Shown here: piece by piece, positions 1 through 11,159 of the stretch
How the letters are laid out: every line of letters begins with the position of its first letter
How positions within the stretch are numbered: the stretch's first letter is position 1
DNA from: Pestalotiopsis fici W106-1
Lineage: Eukaryota > Ascomycota > Sordariomycetes > Amphisphaeriales > Sporocadaceae
DNA length: 64,000 nucleotides
Direction of reading: 5' to 3'
Assembly: GCF_000516985.1 (NCBI RefSeq)
Contig: NW_006917094.1
Coordinates: 1-64,000, forward strand
Notes under the pieces: generated by a model
What the model saw: the letters and a program-made list of their open reading frames with translations, nothing else
Database searches by the model: none
What the model was told of the DNA's origin: nothing
Position numbers and translations under genes: made by a program

Positions 1-66
1 GTATTTTTTATTGTACCCGAGGGGATAAACTAATTTGTATTTTTTATTGTACCCGAGGGGATAAAT
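1..66. repeat. 36-bp tandem repeat, two copies
   Basis: A 36-bp unit ending in ACCCGAGGGGATAAACTAATTT occurs at 1-36 and again from 37 to about 66, where the second copy diverges. The array may continue left of the window. The core CCCGAGGGG resembles the core of the minisatellite at 17,097-17,262. Confidence 0.8.
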
Positions 67-2993
67 ACTATAATAGAGATAATTTATTATTTTACGATAT
101 TATCGCGTATTATGCTAATTAGCAGCTTATTAGTTTATGTATATTTATTGCTAATTAGCAGGATATAATATTCCGAATCTATATATAATTTAGCGTTTTT
201 TGTAAATTAGTGCTTTGTATTTATTCGACGATTTTTTTGTATGAAGCTGCTTAATTATTTGCGTATGGCTGTGTTTTCCTTGATTGCGGTAATTAATTCC
301 TTGAGTAATGTATTGTTTTTTTGGATTGTTGCATTTGTCCTATTTAGCGCGCTGGTGAAATTATTTAAGATTTTATTCGTGACTTGATTACTAGAAATCA
401 ATGGTTTGGTTATATCCCGCTTATCGGGTGATGGTGTATAAGGAGCCTTTTGGACGGTTTTGCGGGGGCCGTTTGGTTGAGCCGATACGTTTTGCAAATT
501 TTGTATTGCTCGAGCGCGAGTACGCGTTGTAACTTTGATCCAAGCTTGGCAATATTATGGGAGTTAGTATAAAGTTTGCATTTCAATAGCGCCGGTAAAG
601 TGATATTATACCTTATTGTTGCAATCGTATATTTAAAAGCTTTTGCCATCCTTTTCCTGGCTTCGGATATAATGGTGGTTGATTATTAAGCTTTAGGCCG
701 TATTTATCTCCTGTTTAAGGAGCTTTAGCTGATTATTTGTAAGCGATGGTATTGGCTGTTTAAGTTTATTTTTAGCCTAAGTGTGCAGATATTGGATGGC
801 TTTTATATTCTTATGTTAGCTAGATATAAGAGGAATGGAAGGGGTGACGAATTCGGTCCGGTGCCTGGACCTCGTCGGTATTCCGTTATTGGATTGTATA
901 CGCTTTTGGCTTTTAGCCGCGTTTAGCAATTTTTATAACGATACTGATTTTGTGTTCCTTTTCCTTTGTTCCTTATTTTTTCGATTTGAGCCGGAACCGG
1001 TTGTTTGATATAAATAAGATAAGGGGCCTGTTTTTTAGCTGCCGAATAGATATCGACCGAGCTATTGCGCTGTCGCTTAATTGGTGTTTCGGGTGAATTA
1101 TTTTTTAGCTTTTTTATTTTGTGCTTATGGAGTTTTGCTGTATTTATTGCTATAGTTTTGCGTGTAGTTAATGTGTTAGGCTCTAAAATATGGTGGTCGT
1201 TGGTTCCGTTTTTGTTTAGATTTGCGTTATTTGCGGAGCTTATAGCTATGGTTTTGCGTGGATTTGGGTTATGCTGTTGAGTATCGTCGGTTATTATTTC
1301 CGGGTTTTGGGTCGAGTTTATAGGGCTTTTGGCGACGGTTTTGCGGGCACCGGGTGTATTAGACAGGCGAGTAAATTTTTGCGTATTATATTCGTCTGTT
1401 TGGTCATCTTTTTCGATGTTGTTTGAGGGGGATGACGCTCCTAATAGGGTTTTACTATTCTAATTGCGATGTATGCTATCGTTGCTATCGCCATCCTGGG
1501 CTATATTTTTGCGACTATAGCTCGGGCGTTGTCCCGGATTTGCTATTGCGATATGCTGCTAATTAGCAGCCTGATCCTGTGTAGTGTGATGATTTGGTCA
1601 AGTATTGAATAAATAATGGCTAATTATTGGTTAAATTTTGCGCGGATATTGACGCGATGTTGTAGGTACTGGCTAGATGTAGCAAAATCTGGCCAGATGT
1701 TGGTTATTGCGTTGTGTGAAGATTGTTGTTGTGGCGACTAAGACTGCTAATTAGCAGGATATAGCGCGTGGGCATTGTTGTAACTAGGTAGCAACCAGTC
1801 CTAAATGCTATGCTATTATTCGAAGCCTATGGCCGTAGAAGAAATGCAAATTGTAATTATATTATTATTGGTATTAACCATTAAATAGTGACCTTTTTTT
1901 TTAAAAAAAAAATATAATATTATTAAAAGGTATAAAACTTTAAGATTATTATAACTAGCGTTGGGATGGATTGGCTAATAATTTATATGTATATTTCGAT
2001 TATTTTTTTTAAAATTAGTTTATGCGGCTGAGGCAGAGATTATGTATTAGGTCGGCGGGATGTTTAATGGATTTCGGCCAGAAATGAGCTTGCTAATATT
2101 TTGTAATTTCGTTCGAGGGCTTGGGGATATGGTATGTTTGGTAAGGCTAAATTCGGGCTGGAGCGTAAGACGTATTTGCGTTGCGGTTCGGTAGGGAGAC
2201 GGCTGTTGAGAGTTTTTTATGCGTAGTTAGCAAATAGATAATAATGTATATGTTGAGTATGGCGCGGAAAATAAGGCTGATTGGGTAGATTGTGAACGCC
2301 TACGCGCGTGTTACGTGTGGTTTTATTAGACGGGTTAGGTTGTGCCTATTATATAATTGATCAGTATAATAACGCTTAACGACCAGGCTAGGATATTGTG
2401 ACCGCTGCTTTGGTATTTGTAAAAGACGTTAAAATGGTCGGCGATGGCTTGATTTACTCTGCAGCTGTCGGTTGAATACGTTAAATTGTGCCAAGGCGGA
2501 ATTTGCTTTGATAAACGAGGCTGCGCGCAGCTGAGAATTGGCAACGCATTTTTAGGGCAGTTAGTGAGCTAACGTCAACTGCGGGGGAGTGCCATAGCAC
2601 TGTGGTTGGCAATAAACGCGGGGCTTTGAGGACCTAAAATGCAATACTCACTGCCCGACCACACCCGTCGACGGAATATAGCATGAAATCACCGAAACAT
2701 ACGAATAATTTTTGATATTGTTATGGAACGAAATTACTAATGGCTGCCTAAATATAGCATATATACGAGGAAAGAATTTGTGTGATATTACGGAGCGGTT
2801 TTATTAATAGCTTGTCTATGCCTAAGGTATACGTTTATGTGAATATATAGGGAGATTATTTACGCGGTTATATCGAATGCGCTATAATAAACTATATTAT
2901 AATCCTATCGCATTAGATCTATAATGCCTATCGGTAAAGCAGGATATTTTGCTAATTGGCAAGATATTGCTATTGCTGTCCATCTTTACCATT
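67..2993. other. Degraded repeat DNA, no gene
   Basis: Plus-strand G/T-rich RIP sequence. It holds four exact copies of the palindrome TGCTAATTAGCA (113-124, 149-160, 1557-1568, 1745-1756). Minus-strand frames at 255-497 and 2335-2544 are short and match nothing I recognise. The 255-497 frame is Asn/Thr/Lys-rich and could be a remnant of coding sequence of the same element. Confidence 0.6.
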
Positions 2994-3383
2994 TTATACG
3001 ATTTGTTGTCGTATTTCCTTTTGTTTTTGACGCTGCCGTTTGCTGAGTTTGGTGACACGGTGTAACGGCCGACTAATTTCCTCGTTCGGACGAATAAAGC
3101 TTTTTGCGGTAATGCGAGCTGTTAGTTTGTTTATTAGCTTGAGGCTTTTTGTTTGTCGGTTAATAATAAGGGCTTTACGATTTGCCTTTTTGTCGCGTAG
3201 ATGCTGCTCGGCTTTATCGCTATCCCCGCCCGTATTATTATTTTTATTATTTTTTATATTAGAGAGCGGGACGAGTTTATTTGATTTTTTTGATGATTTT
3301 GATTTGGACGGAGGAGCCTTTAGGAGCTTTTTGCCCTTAAGAGACTTTATGTATTTCGCAATTAAGCGCTTGAGATCGTCCAA
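2994..3383 (-). pseudogene. Lys/Ser/Asn-rich open frame, possible coding relic
   Basis: A 129-codon frame is open on the minus strand. It is very rich in Lys, Ser, Asn and Arg, with a Lys/Ser stretch near residues 25-40 and a basic C-terminus. No catalytic motif or known domain is visible. RIP of this polarity (C-to-T on plus, G-to-A on minus) turns Glu, Asp and Gly codons into Lys, Asn and Ser/Arg, so part of the basic character may be mutational. It lies downstream of, and on the same strand as, the helicase relic. It could be the tail of an element-encoded protein or chance. The longer plus-strand frame over it (3040-3504) is antisense. Confidence 0.2.
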
Positions 3384-5200
3384 GCTGGGAGGGCGGAATT
3401 TTTTTTTGTTATTATTTTTGCAAAACCGCTTTGTAAGTTTGCCGACGTATAGGCTGAGGGTTTTGAGATTAGTTGTTTTGTCGATTACGCGGGTTTTTGG
3501 CTAGGTTATGAGTAGCTGTGCGATTGTGCTGAAGAACTGACCTAATCGCCTGTGGCGCTTGTCGTTATATTTTTTAATGCTATTAGGAGGGTTTATGCCG
3601 GGGGCGTATTAAGAAAAGCGGTTGAACGGCTGCGATATGAGAATACGGATTTGTTTGTATGCAATAATGCGCTGGAGGCTAGGTAGCTTTGCAAGGTATG
3701 GGGGTATATGACCTTCGAGGCGCAAGGTTTTTGCAAATTTGCGGCATATTTTGTCCTTTTGGATGTTGTAGTATGAGTGCTTTATACGGAGTATTATTTA
3801 AGTGCAGGGTTTCGTTTGACTAATGCGTACGATATGTCTTATTGCCTGGATAAGTGTGGATATATTCCAGAAAAATTGAGCGATGATATTTTTATTGTAG
3901 TATTTATGCAGGTTTAGCCCCGATATATTAGTGGACGCATTGATGATGAATGCCGTTATATTGGAATTTGGATTGGTGAAATGCTTAACGGCACTTTCGC
4001 GGTCCTTTGTCGAGTTATTGGAACGGATCGAATTAACGTATTAATTAATCTTTTGCAGTACGGAAATAATTATTTTGGAGATGGTTAGCGAATACGGCTA
4101 AAGAGGCATATTTTGCTAATTAGCAATTTTGGTTGTGCTAATTGGCAGGATATGAGGGAATTACAGATTTATTGCTGATAGTATTGATTGTTTATTACGA
4201 TAAGGGTTCGCTTTTTTTTTTGTAGTTTTTGAATATATGGTGTATAACCCGGGTTAAGATAGGGGATTTTGCGATTGCCTAGAATACTATGCTGCTTGTT
4301 TCGAGGGGCGGGAGGGCACGCGATCGATTAGTTTTAGTGAGGTTTTAAAAGTATGTTAAACCTGAATCTGGGTAAAGGGAGATAAGATGATTGATTTGCT
4401 TGACACCTAAAATAGGGTTGCCCTTTGCCTTTGCGGCCTTGCGATTGCCTTTTTCGTGGGAGCTTACGGTTGCCGGTGTGCTTTGGTATGATTCGGCTGA
4501 TGTTGTAGTTTTTTGAGCGGCTTTAGCGGCCTTAATGGCTTTAAGTGTTAGGTAGAGGGAGACGTTGTCTTTTGAGGCTATAATGTTAATGGATCGCTTA
4601 TTAAACGAGCTTAATAGATATTGGCGGTGAATGACTATGTTTAATTTGTGCAGGGGTGAAATACCTTTTATGGGAAGGTTATCGGGGAGGAGCTGGTATT
4701 AATCGTTATCTATGGTATCGGTAGTGAGATGGTTGGTTAGGAGATTGATGTATTTACTGATAGCCTCTTTGTTTTTGCTTTGGTTACCGTTGTAAGAGAG
4801 TTTTTTTGTGATTGTTTTATTTGGAGGAATGTTTTAACCGGGATAGAATTGTTCCTTTTTCTTTGTGGTTTAGACGGCTTTGATAGGATCGCGTATAGTT
4901 CGTTTTAGCTGAACGCAGGCTGTGGCAGCTTTGTATACGGTATTGTTTTCCGCGTTATTTTTGGCTGGCTTGCGGCTGATGCGCTGTGTAAAGGCCGGCA
5001 GTAAGGCCTAGGGCTTGTGGCTAGTGTTTCGATACTATTTTTTGATAGTTTTTATTTGTTTGGGTGTTGTACCCTTTTTGAAGGGAGATGGCTCCGTGCT
5101 AGCCTTATTTTTTTTATAGGTGTAGTCGATGTTTTGTAGATTTTATAGATTATCGAAAGTCTTTGGGATGTACCGATTTTGTATGTGTAATTCGCTCGAT
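3384..5200. other. Degraded repeat DNA, possible continuation of helicase relic
   Basis: RIP sequence of the same polarity. An exact TGCTAATTAGCA lies at 4114-4125 and a variant at about 4137. The C-terminal helicase domain of the relic to the right should fall at about 4300-5200 on the minus strand, but I could not pick out its motifs with confidence. Confidence 0.4.
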
Positions 5201-6670
5201 ACCCAAATCTGCTTAAGAAGCCCACGTATGTCGCTGAGTCGGTTGAGCGTTGGAGTAGCAGTTATGAGTAAGATCTTTTAACGTAGTATCAATCCCACCA
5301 TACGATTAAAGGCCGTATTAGCGTTGCGTAGTTGGTGGGCCTTATTATATATTATTCGACCTTATATGGAGCCTTTAATATTATAAAAGTAATAAGTGTA
5401 ATATGTGTGTGTTGATGTGATTTCGTCTTTAGCGACGCCGTTAGGATCGTTGCGTCGGGATCTTTGAAGGGTTTGAGTATTGTTTGTTGCCTTATTGACC
5501 TTTTTTTCGTCGACCTTAATGTTTTGTTTTTTGTTGACGTTGGATTGGTCGTAATTATTGGCAGATTGACGTTTGTTGGAAGGGAATTAGTAAATGATAT
5601 GATTAGGAGTGGGATGCTGTTTATTGTTATTAATTTTTTTGGCGAAATAGCGATGGAGCAAAGTAGAATATGATGTAATTATTATAACTTTTGCGTTTTA
5701 TTAAGTCGTTAGCTATTATTATTATAAATAACATAAAAGCTATATCCTGCTAATTGGCAAGATAATAGGCCTAGCGAAGGGGTATATCCTGCTAATTAGT
5801 AGGGTAGTGATTAAGTGCTAATTAGCAGGATATAAGTAGCGCTGGATTACTTATATCTGGATTTTGTGTAATTTTACGGGGGTCGAAAATGCGAGATAAT
5901 GTCTTGTTATATGTCCGCTTATTAATGGTGGCTATCCGACGGGCGCCACTAAATTGGGTTTTATCGCTATAGTAGCATTTAATGTCGAAGAAGCCGCTTA
6001 TATGGGTGTTGCATTTATCGAAAGTTTGACCGATGAGATTGGCTGGGATAAGCAGCAAGGTCGGCCGTGCCTCGAATGGGAGACCGGCTTTTTTTTGGCG
6101 CAAAATTTCCTTATATTCGAGGAATATTAATGCGAGCGCTGTTATCGTTTTTCCTATGCCGACCTTATTGGTATAAAGTTTACCGTGGTATATGGATTAT
6201 TTAAGCTTGCGCAGCTCGAAGGCATCTATTAGTTGGTGGTGTATGGTAGTAGATAACGTGTTATATAGGTTTATAATAAAGGTCTCCCGTGACGGATTCT
6301 CGGGATCAAATTTAAAGGCTATTAATACCTCGGGGAGGAGAATATCGATTGGCTTGGTTGCGCTGACCATTTTGCCGATAGTTTATGTATGCTTCGTGGT
6401 AGATTTTACTATTTCTTGCAGCTCCTCGGTAGTATGGTTTCGGCGATGAGGCTTATCCGAATTGTATAATATATAGTTGAGATTTTCGGCGAAATTTTGT
6501 TGAGAGGCTATATAGTTTTGCATCCCGCCGTTTTTTTTGGATATAAGCGTTTGTATTGCTTGAGCGTTTTGCTTATCGGCTTTGTAGATTCTGATTTTGC
6601 CGTGTATGCTAGCTATGTATGTAAGAATTATTTTTAATGTTTGGGCGTTAAGGGGAGATGTTGGCATAAT
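5200..6670 (-). pseudogene. SNF2-family helicase/ATPase relic, RIP-inactivated
   Basis: Reading the minus strand, the order of SNF2-helicase motifs is recognisable. There is an upstream frame at 6383-6667. A Walker A-like KVGIGKT lies at 6146-6166. A motif Ia-like PANLIGQTFD with a following FFDIKCYYSD lies near 5975-6065. A motif II region reading IIYNKAHQLRN has its catalytic tetrad at 5335-5346. A motif III-like TATPTLNRLSDIRGLL lies near 5218-5275. The expected DEAH box reads NKAH, and the residues before Walker A read NK where this family has DE. Both are the Asp-to-Asn and Glu-to-Lys changes that G-to-A transitions on the coding strand produce. Stop codons interrupt the frame. SNF2-like ATPases are often found in fungal repeats, so this was probably element-encoded, not a cellular remodeller. 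Confidence 0.7.
5816..5827. repeat. 12-bp palindrome TGCTAATTAGCA, dispersed family
   Basis: One of eight exact copies of this perfect palindrome in the block: 113, 149, 1557, 1745, 4114, 5816, 24,510 and 25,122 (start positions). Several copies extend to GGATAT on one side or ATATCC on the other, as if derived from a longer 24-bp palindrome. Variants with GGCA or AGTA ends occur near 2949, 4137, 5744, 5787, 7502, 7527, 9959 and 17,286. The palindrome is absent from the gene-rich part. Confidence 0.75.
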
Positions 6671-8298
6671 AGCAGCATTTTTATTGGCACCGGCTTTGGT
6701 ATTTTTGACCTTGCTGGCTATATGCTGCTGCTAGTTTTTGTTTGTCGATATGAGTATTGTAAACCGTTTGGTGGTGCGCCTTTTAATAATATTTAGCGGG
6801 TCGTTATTATTGTTAGGCGTTTCTCCTTTTTTGCTAATGTTTTGTAAAGTAGTAAGATATTTTAGGTGCTTTTTGGCCTGGATGCTGTGTTCGATTTGGT
6901 TACTAGCTTTGGCTGTGATAAGTCCCGTTATTTCCTCGCTTTGCAGGTGTGGAAGTTTAGGAAGATCTTTATCGCCCGGACCGTTACTATTTGCTAGAGC
7001 ATGTTTGCTATTTATGTTGCGACGGTAATGGAAATTATTGAATCCGGTAACTAATATATTTATTTAGTGGTTGGCATGATATTTATGATGGTATGGTAAC
7101 GCGTCTCCCTTTATGCTATCTTTAGAGGGGATTCGACGCGCGGTAAGATTATTTATTTTTTTTTGTATTGAGGTAGTAGAGAACCGCAAAGCAATAAGAA
7201 TATTGGCCAGAATTGTTGCTGGCATATTAGTGTGCTGCCGCTGCTCGACGGGTTGATGGTCTGGATTAGTGTCCTTTATTTTGATATGAAATGTGCGAGG
7301 TGTTGATATTAGAGAGATGGAATTTAGTATTTTATGCAGTAGCGTATTGTTAGCGCTTTTGTTGAGTAAAGAGATATAATCGCCGTAGGTAGGTGATCCC
7401 TTATAGGGGTGCTATGAAGCCAGGCGTAATTTTTTTACGCCACGAAAGAATGTGGCGGTTAGTATGTAATTAGTATACGGCAAATAGTAAAGGGTATATT
7501 TTGCTAATTAGTAATTATGGCTGTGCTAATTGGTAGGATACGAGGGTGGCTTTACGAACCTTGAGTATTTAGCTAGGTTATATACGCCGGTATAGACGAA
7601 AAATTAAGTAATGTAGCTATGATAGGGTTGCTATTAGTTGGCTGTTGAGCTGCGAATTTATATAGAAGTGTTTGGCCGGAGATGAGTTTGTCGTGCTTGC
7701 TTTTTTCTTTATTGGAACCGGGCTTGGATTCGGCCTCGGTAAACTTTTATTTTTCGATATGCCATTTATTGGTGATGTTTTTGAAATGGTTGATTGGTTG
7801 GAGATCGAAATTCGGATGACGATAACCTGCGTTGAGGACTACGTCGGGCAATTGACGCTATTTGTTTGTAATTTCGGCCTTTTTATTTTGGTGTGAAGGC
7901 GTCCATTTAGGATTATGTAGTTTAAGTATGTCGTCTAGGCTATTATTTTTATGGAAGTTGAGATTAGACTCGCGAGTAGGATAACTTTTTTGTTTATTAT
8001 CGGCAATTGGTTTGTTAATATCAGCAATTGGTTTGTTATTGTCGCCGGGCTGTTGAGTATTTTGTTTGTTTTCCTGCTTATTTTGCTGTTGCGAGGCCTG
8101 TGTTTTGGCCTTTTTGCCTTTGCCTCTGGTTGAGGTAGCAGTGCTGCGTTTTTTGGTATTGGGTCCCGTTATAGGGGTGATGCAGAATTAGATAGGCTAT
8201 TAGAATGAGATGTATATGTGGTGATAGGGGGGTGATTTGTATGTATTAGCTAAGGCTGATATTTTGTTAATTGTTAGGTTTGATTAATGTTAATTTTT
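6671..8298. other. Degraded repeat DNA, no gene
   Basis: G/T-skewed RIP sequence. Short plus-strand frames (6738-7028, 7672-7896, 7951-8133) encode Phe/Leu/Gly/Val-rich peptides, as expected for the antisense of C-depleted DNA. None shows a domain. Confidence 0.5.
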
Positions 8299-8364
8299 GG
8301 TTAAAAGCTGGTTAAAAGCTGGTTAAAAGCTGGTTAAAAGCTGGTTAAAAGCTGGTTAAAAGCT
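8299..8364. repeat. 11-bp tandem repeat, six units
   Basis: Six perfect head-to-tail units of GGTTAAAAGCT, followed by a degenerate seventh (GGTTAATAGTT). The perfect identity inside a RIP-degraded block suggests recent expansion or an array too short to be a RIP target. Below it (8365-9250) I see no gene, only AT-rich sequence and a 106-codon minus frame without recognisable features. Confidence 0.85.
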
Positions 8365-9360
8365 GGTTAATAGTTGGCTAGTGGTTGGGGACCTGGGGGA
8401 GAAAAGATTGTGTATGGGTGGTGGTCGTTTGCGATTAGGATGGGGAAGAATAAAGATTATAATACTATAGATTTTTACTAATATCTGGCCAGCTTTTGAC
8501 TAGCTTTCTAACGTTTGTTTAATTTTTGACTAATATCTGGCCAAAATTTGACTATTTATTGCCTAATTTTTGGCGCGCCTTTGTTGGAATGTGTTAATTA
8601 GCAATATATGAGCGCTTAGCCCGTTATTGGCCGCGGCCGCGTCCGCGAGCCTCTGTTAATTATATATTTTTATAAGAAGAATTAGCAGTTCGGTTTCTTT
8701 AGCCAGTGGTGTATTTTTTTTTTTAGGATCCGGAATATTTTTTTATTATATTTTAGACTGCTGAGTATTATATGTATTTCCGTAAAGCCAAGCTTTTTGG
8801 CGATGAAGAATTAGTACGTAAGATTATATTTGTCCGAGGCACTTGTCTATTATAAGTTTTGAAGTTGGGTCGAAAGGTATCAAATTTTAATGCTGAAATT
8901 TGGGATAATGAGAAGCTGGATATTGTGGCTAAGGGCAATTAGTTGAAGTTTATAATAAGCGATGACTATTAAATGCTGTAGCTGTAATTGATGTGCATTA
9001 AAGATAGGGAATTGGTGGAGGTAAACCCGGTCGACCGTATTTGGGGTATCGGTTTTTCGGCAGAAGATGCCGGACGCAACCACGAACGATGGGGTTAAAA
9101 CCTTTTGGGTATTACGTTTATGGTTGTTCGAAAGATGATTAGGGATAGTAATAAGTTTTTTAATCCGGGCGACGGTGATATAGACGATGGTAAGTTGCAT
9201 TGATTTAGCTATATGGGCTATGTTAATTTGCGTAGATGAATATTTTTAATGTAGCACTGATAGCCGATCCGATATGGATAGAGGTATGTTTTAGATGCAT
9301 TATTATATATTAACCTGTTAATACGTATATAGCTAGTGATGATGGCTAGGGTTCGTAGGG

Positions 9361-9850
9361 TTTAAATGGTATTACTAAAGGTAATACTAACGAGGATAAT
9401 ACTAACGAGGATGATACTAATAAGGATGATACTAATAAAGATGACACTAACGAGGATGATACTAACGAGGATGATACTAATAGCGCTTCCGTAACCCCTA
9501 TATTAAAAACGTTGGCTAGCTTGCTCCCTGTTACTCCTATGCCGCCGATAAAGGCCGGTATGATTTATAAATAGCTAGCTTAATTTATTAACGGTGTCCG
9601 CATTAAGTTAAAGGAGGATATTGTTTATAATTGGATGCATAACCTTGTATTATATAAGGACTTTTTTAAGCTTTTTCGGTCTATTATACCCGATTTTGAG
9701 ACGGATTAGGCTCGCTTTTATGGTTTTTATGTTATTGCAAATACGAAAGGCGTTGTAGGATATGTTTCGCGTTGGCTTTGTTTTTACGTTGGCCTCGTAA
9801 TTTAGTTATTATGCTAAGAGACCAGGCATATCGATATTTTAGCGATTGTA
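9361..9850 (+). pseudogene. Plus-strand coding relic with 15-bp repeats
   Basis: A frame near 9361-9570 reads through six 15-bp units at 9383-9472 that encode the pentapeptides NEDNT, NEDDT or NKDDT. An ordinary-looking stretch follows, ending in an in-frame stop near 9571. Further open pieces follow to about 9800. The unit length is a multiple of three and the substitutions are conservative (Glu/Lys, Asp/Asn), as for a repeat once inside a protein. No family is recognised. Stops and position inside the RIP block argue for a dead gene. Confidence 0.35.
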
Positions 9851-11159
9851 TTATAGCTAAAAAAATATTAAACCTTCGGGTAGCTTATAAATATTATATA
9901 TTAAAAGGTATATAGCCGTGATAAGTATGCTGGGTATTTTGATTTATAGTGCATATCTTGCTAATTGGCAGCTTTAATATAGCGGTTAGGTTCCTAGCTA
10001 GAAATAATATCTTTATAGATTATATATATCAGTATTTGGTTAAATTCTGACCAGCTTTTGCGCAATTATTGGTTTAGACTTTTGGGCATTTCTAACGATT
10101 AATACGCTAATTGTTAGGATATAGCTTTAGTTATATATGATATAAGGTTATCGGGCTGGTGTGTTAGAAGAGTACGTTGCTAATATATATTTGTATTATT
10201 GGATAATGCTATTATATTATTTTATTTAAATATTATCCTCATTTTTATATACGAAGGCGATAAATTTTTACGCATCCTTTTTTGCCTTTTATAGTTCCTG
10301 GTATAACTATAGTAGTTTGCTTATTAATTAGAGCTCTAGGTCTTTTATGTGATACTTAGTTTGATGTTTTTTGATGTTTTTCACCTATCTAATGAGCTTT
10401 AGTAGTCCGTTACCATACCCTTTGTGTTTTATTAAATGTTAATATATGAAGAGTGCGGGATAGGATGGTAATTTACCAAGTTTTTTGATCATTTTTTGAG
10501 GAGGGTAAATATGTGCTTTTATCGCTTTTGGTGTGAATTGCTTGGGGTGGAGAAATTAGAGTATTTTGATGACCATATAAACGGCAAATTGGTCTCGTTC
10601 CCTGTTGCAGTGGGCATAATCGACGGTTATAACCTTAGGCTTGTTCCGCAGGATATTAGGTCTTGACGTATAGGCATAAAGCGCTAAGATGAGTGTTATT
10701 ATAAGGGGATATAATTTATGCTGATTTATTATTGTGAGTGCTAGATAAGAGCGAGTGTATTTATAATGGGCAATTATCTGCTTATCTATGTCGGATTGAT
10801 TTTTGCTGTGGCGCTCGATTATATTGGTGAAGCCGGTTTCTACTACCTTTGGTATTGAGCGGAATAGATCTTTTCCGCCGAGGTTGATGGTTTTGAGTGG
10901 AGGGATAGGGGTATATTGTCCTCGTTTAGCCAGGCTTGTGTTTCTGCGCGTTTTATTATACGCTATGAATTTCCGTTTGGCAGGTATTGGAATACCGACT
11001 AAAAGAGTGATCCTGCGGTTGGTGACTATCCTACGCTAAGAACCTGGTATCTATTCGATATAGTTGATACGAAACGCGTTGGCTAAGGCTTTAGTCTAGT
11101 CGCATTGCTTTAATAAATCTTAATTGCTGACCTGGATGGCAGCTGCTAGCGTGGTATAT

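Noticed and set aside
1..66. Telomere end
   Set aside because: The left edge is a 36-bp repeat; no TTAGGG-type array is present.
1065..8133. Plus-strand open frames rich in Phe, Leu, Val and Gly
   Set aside because: They are antisense by-products of a strand that lost C. They have no domains, and the recognisable helicase motifs are on the other strand.
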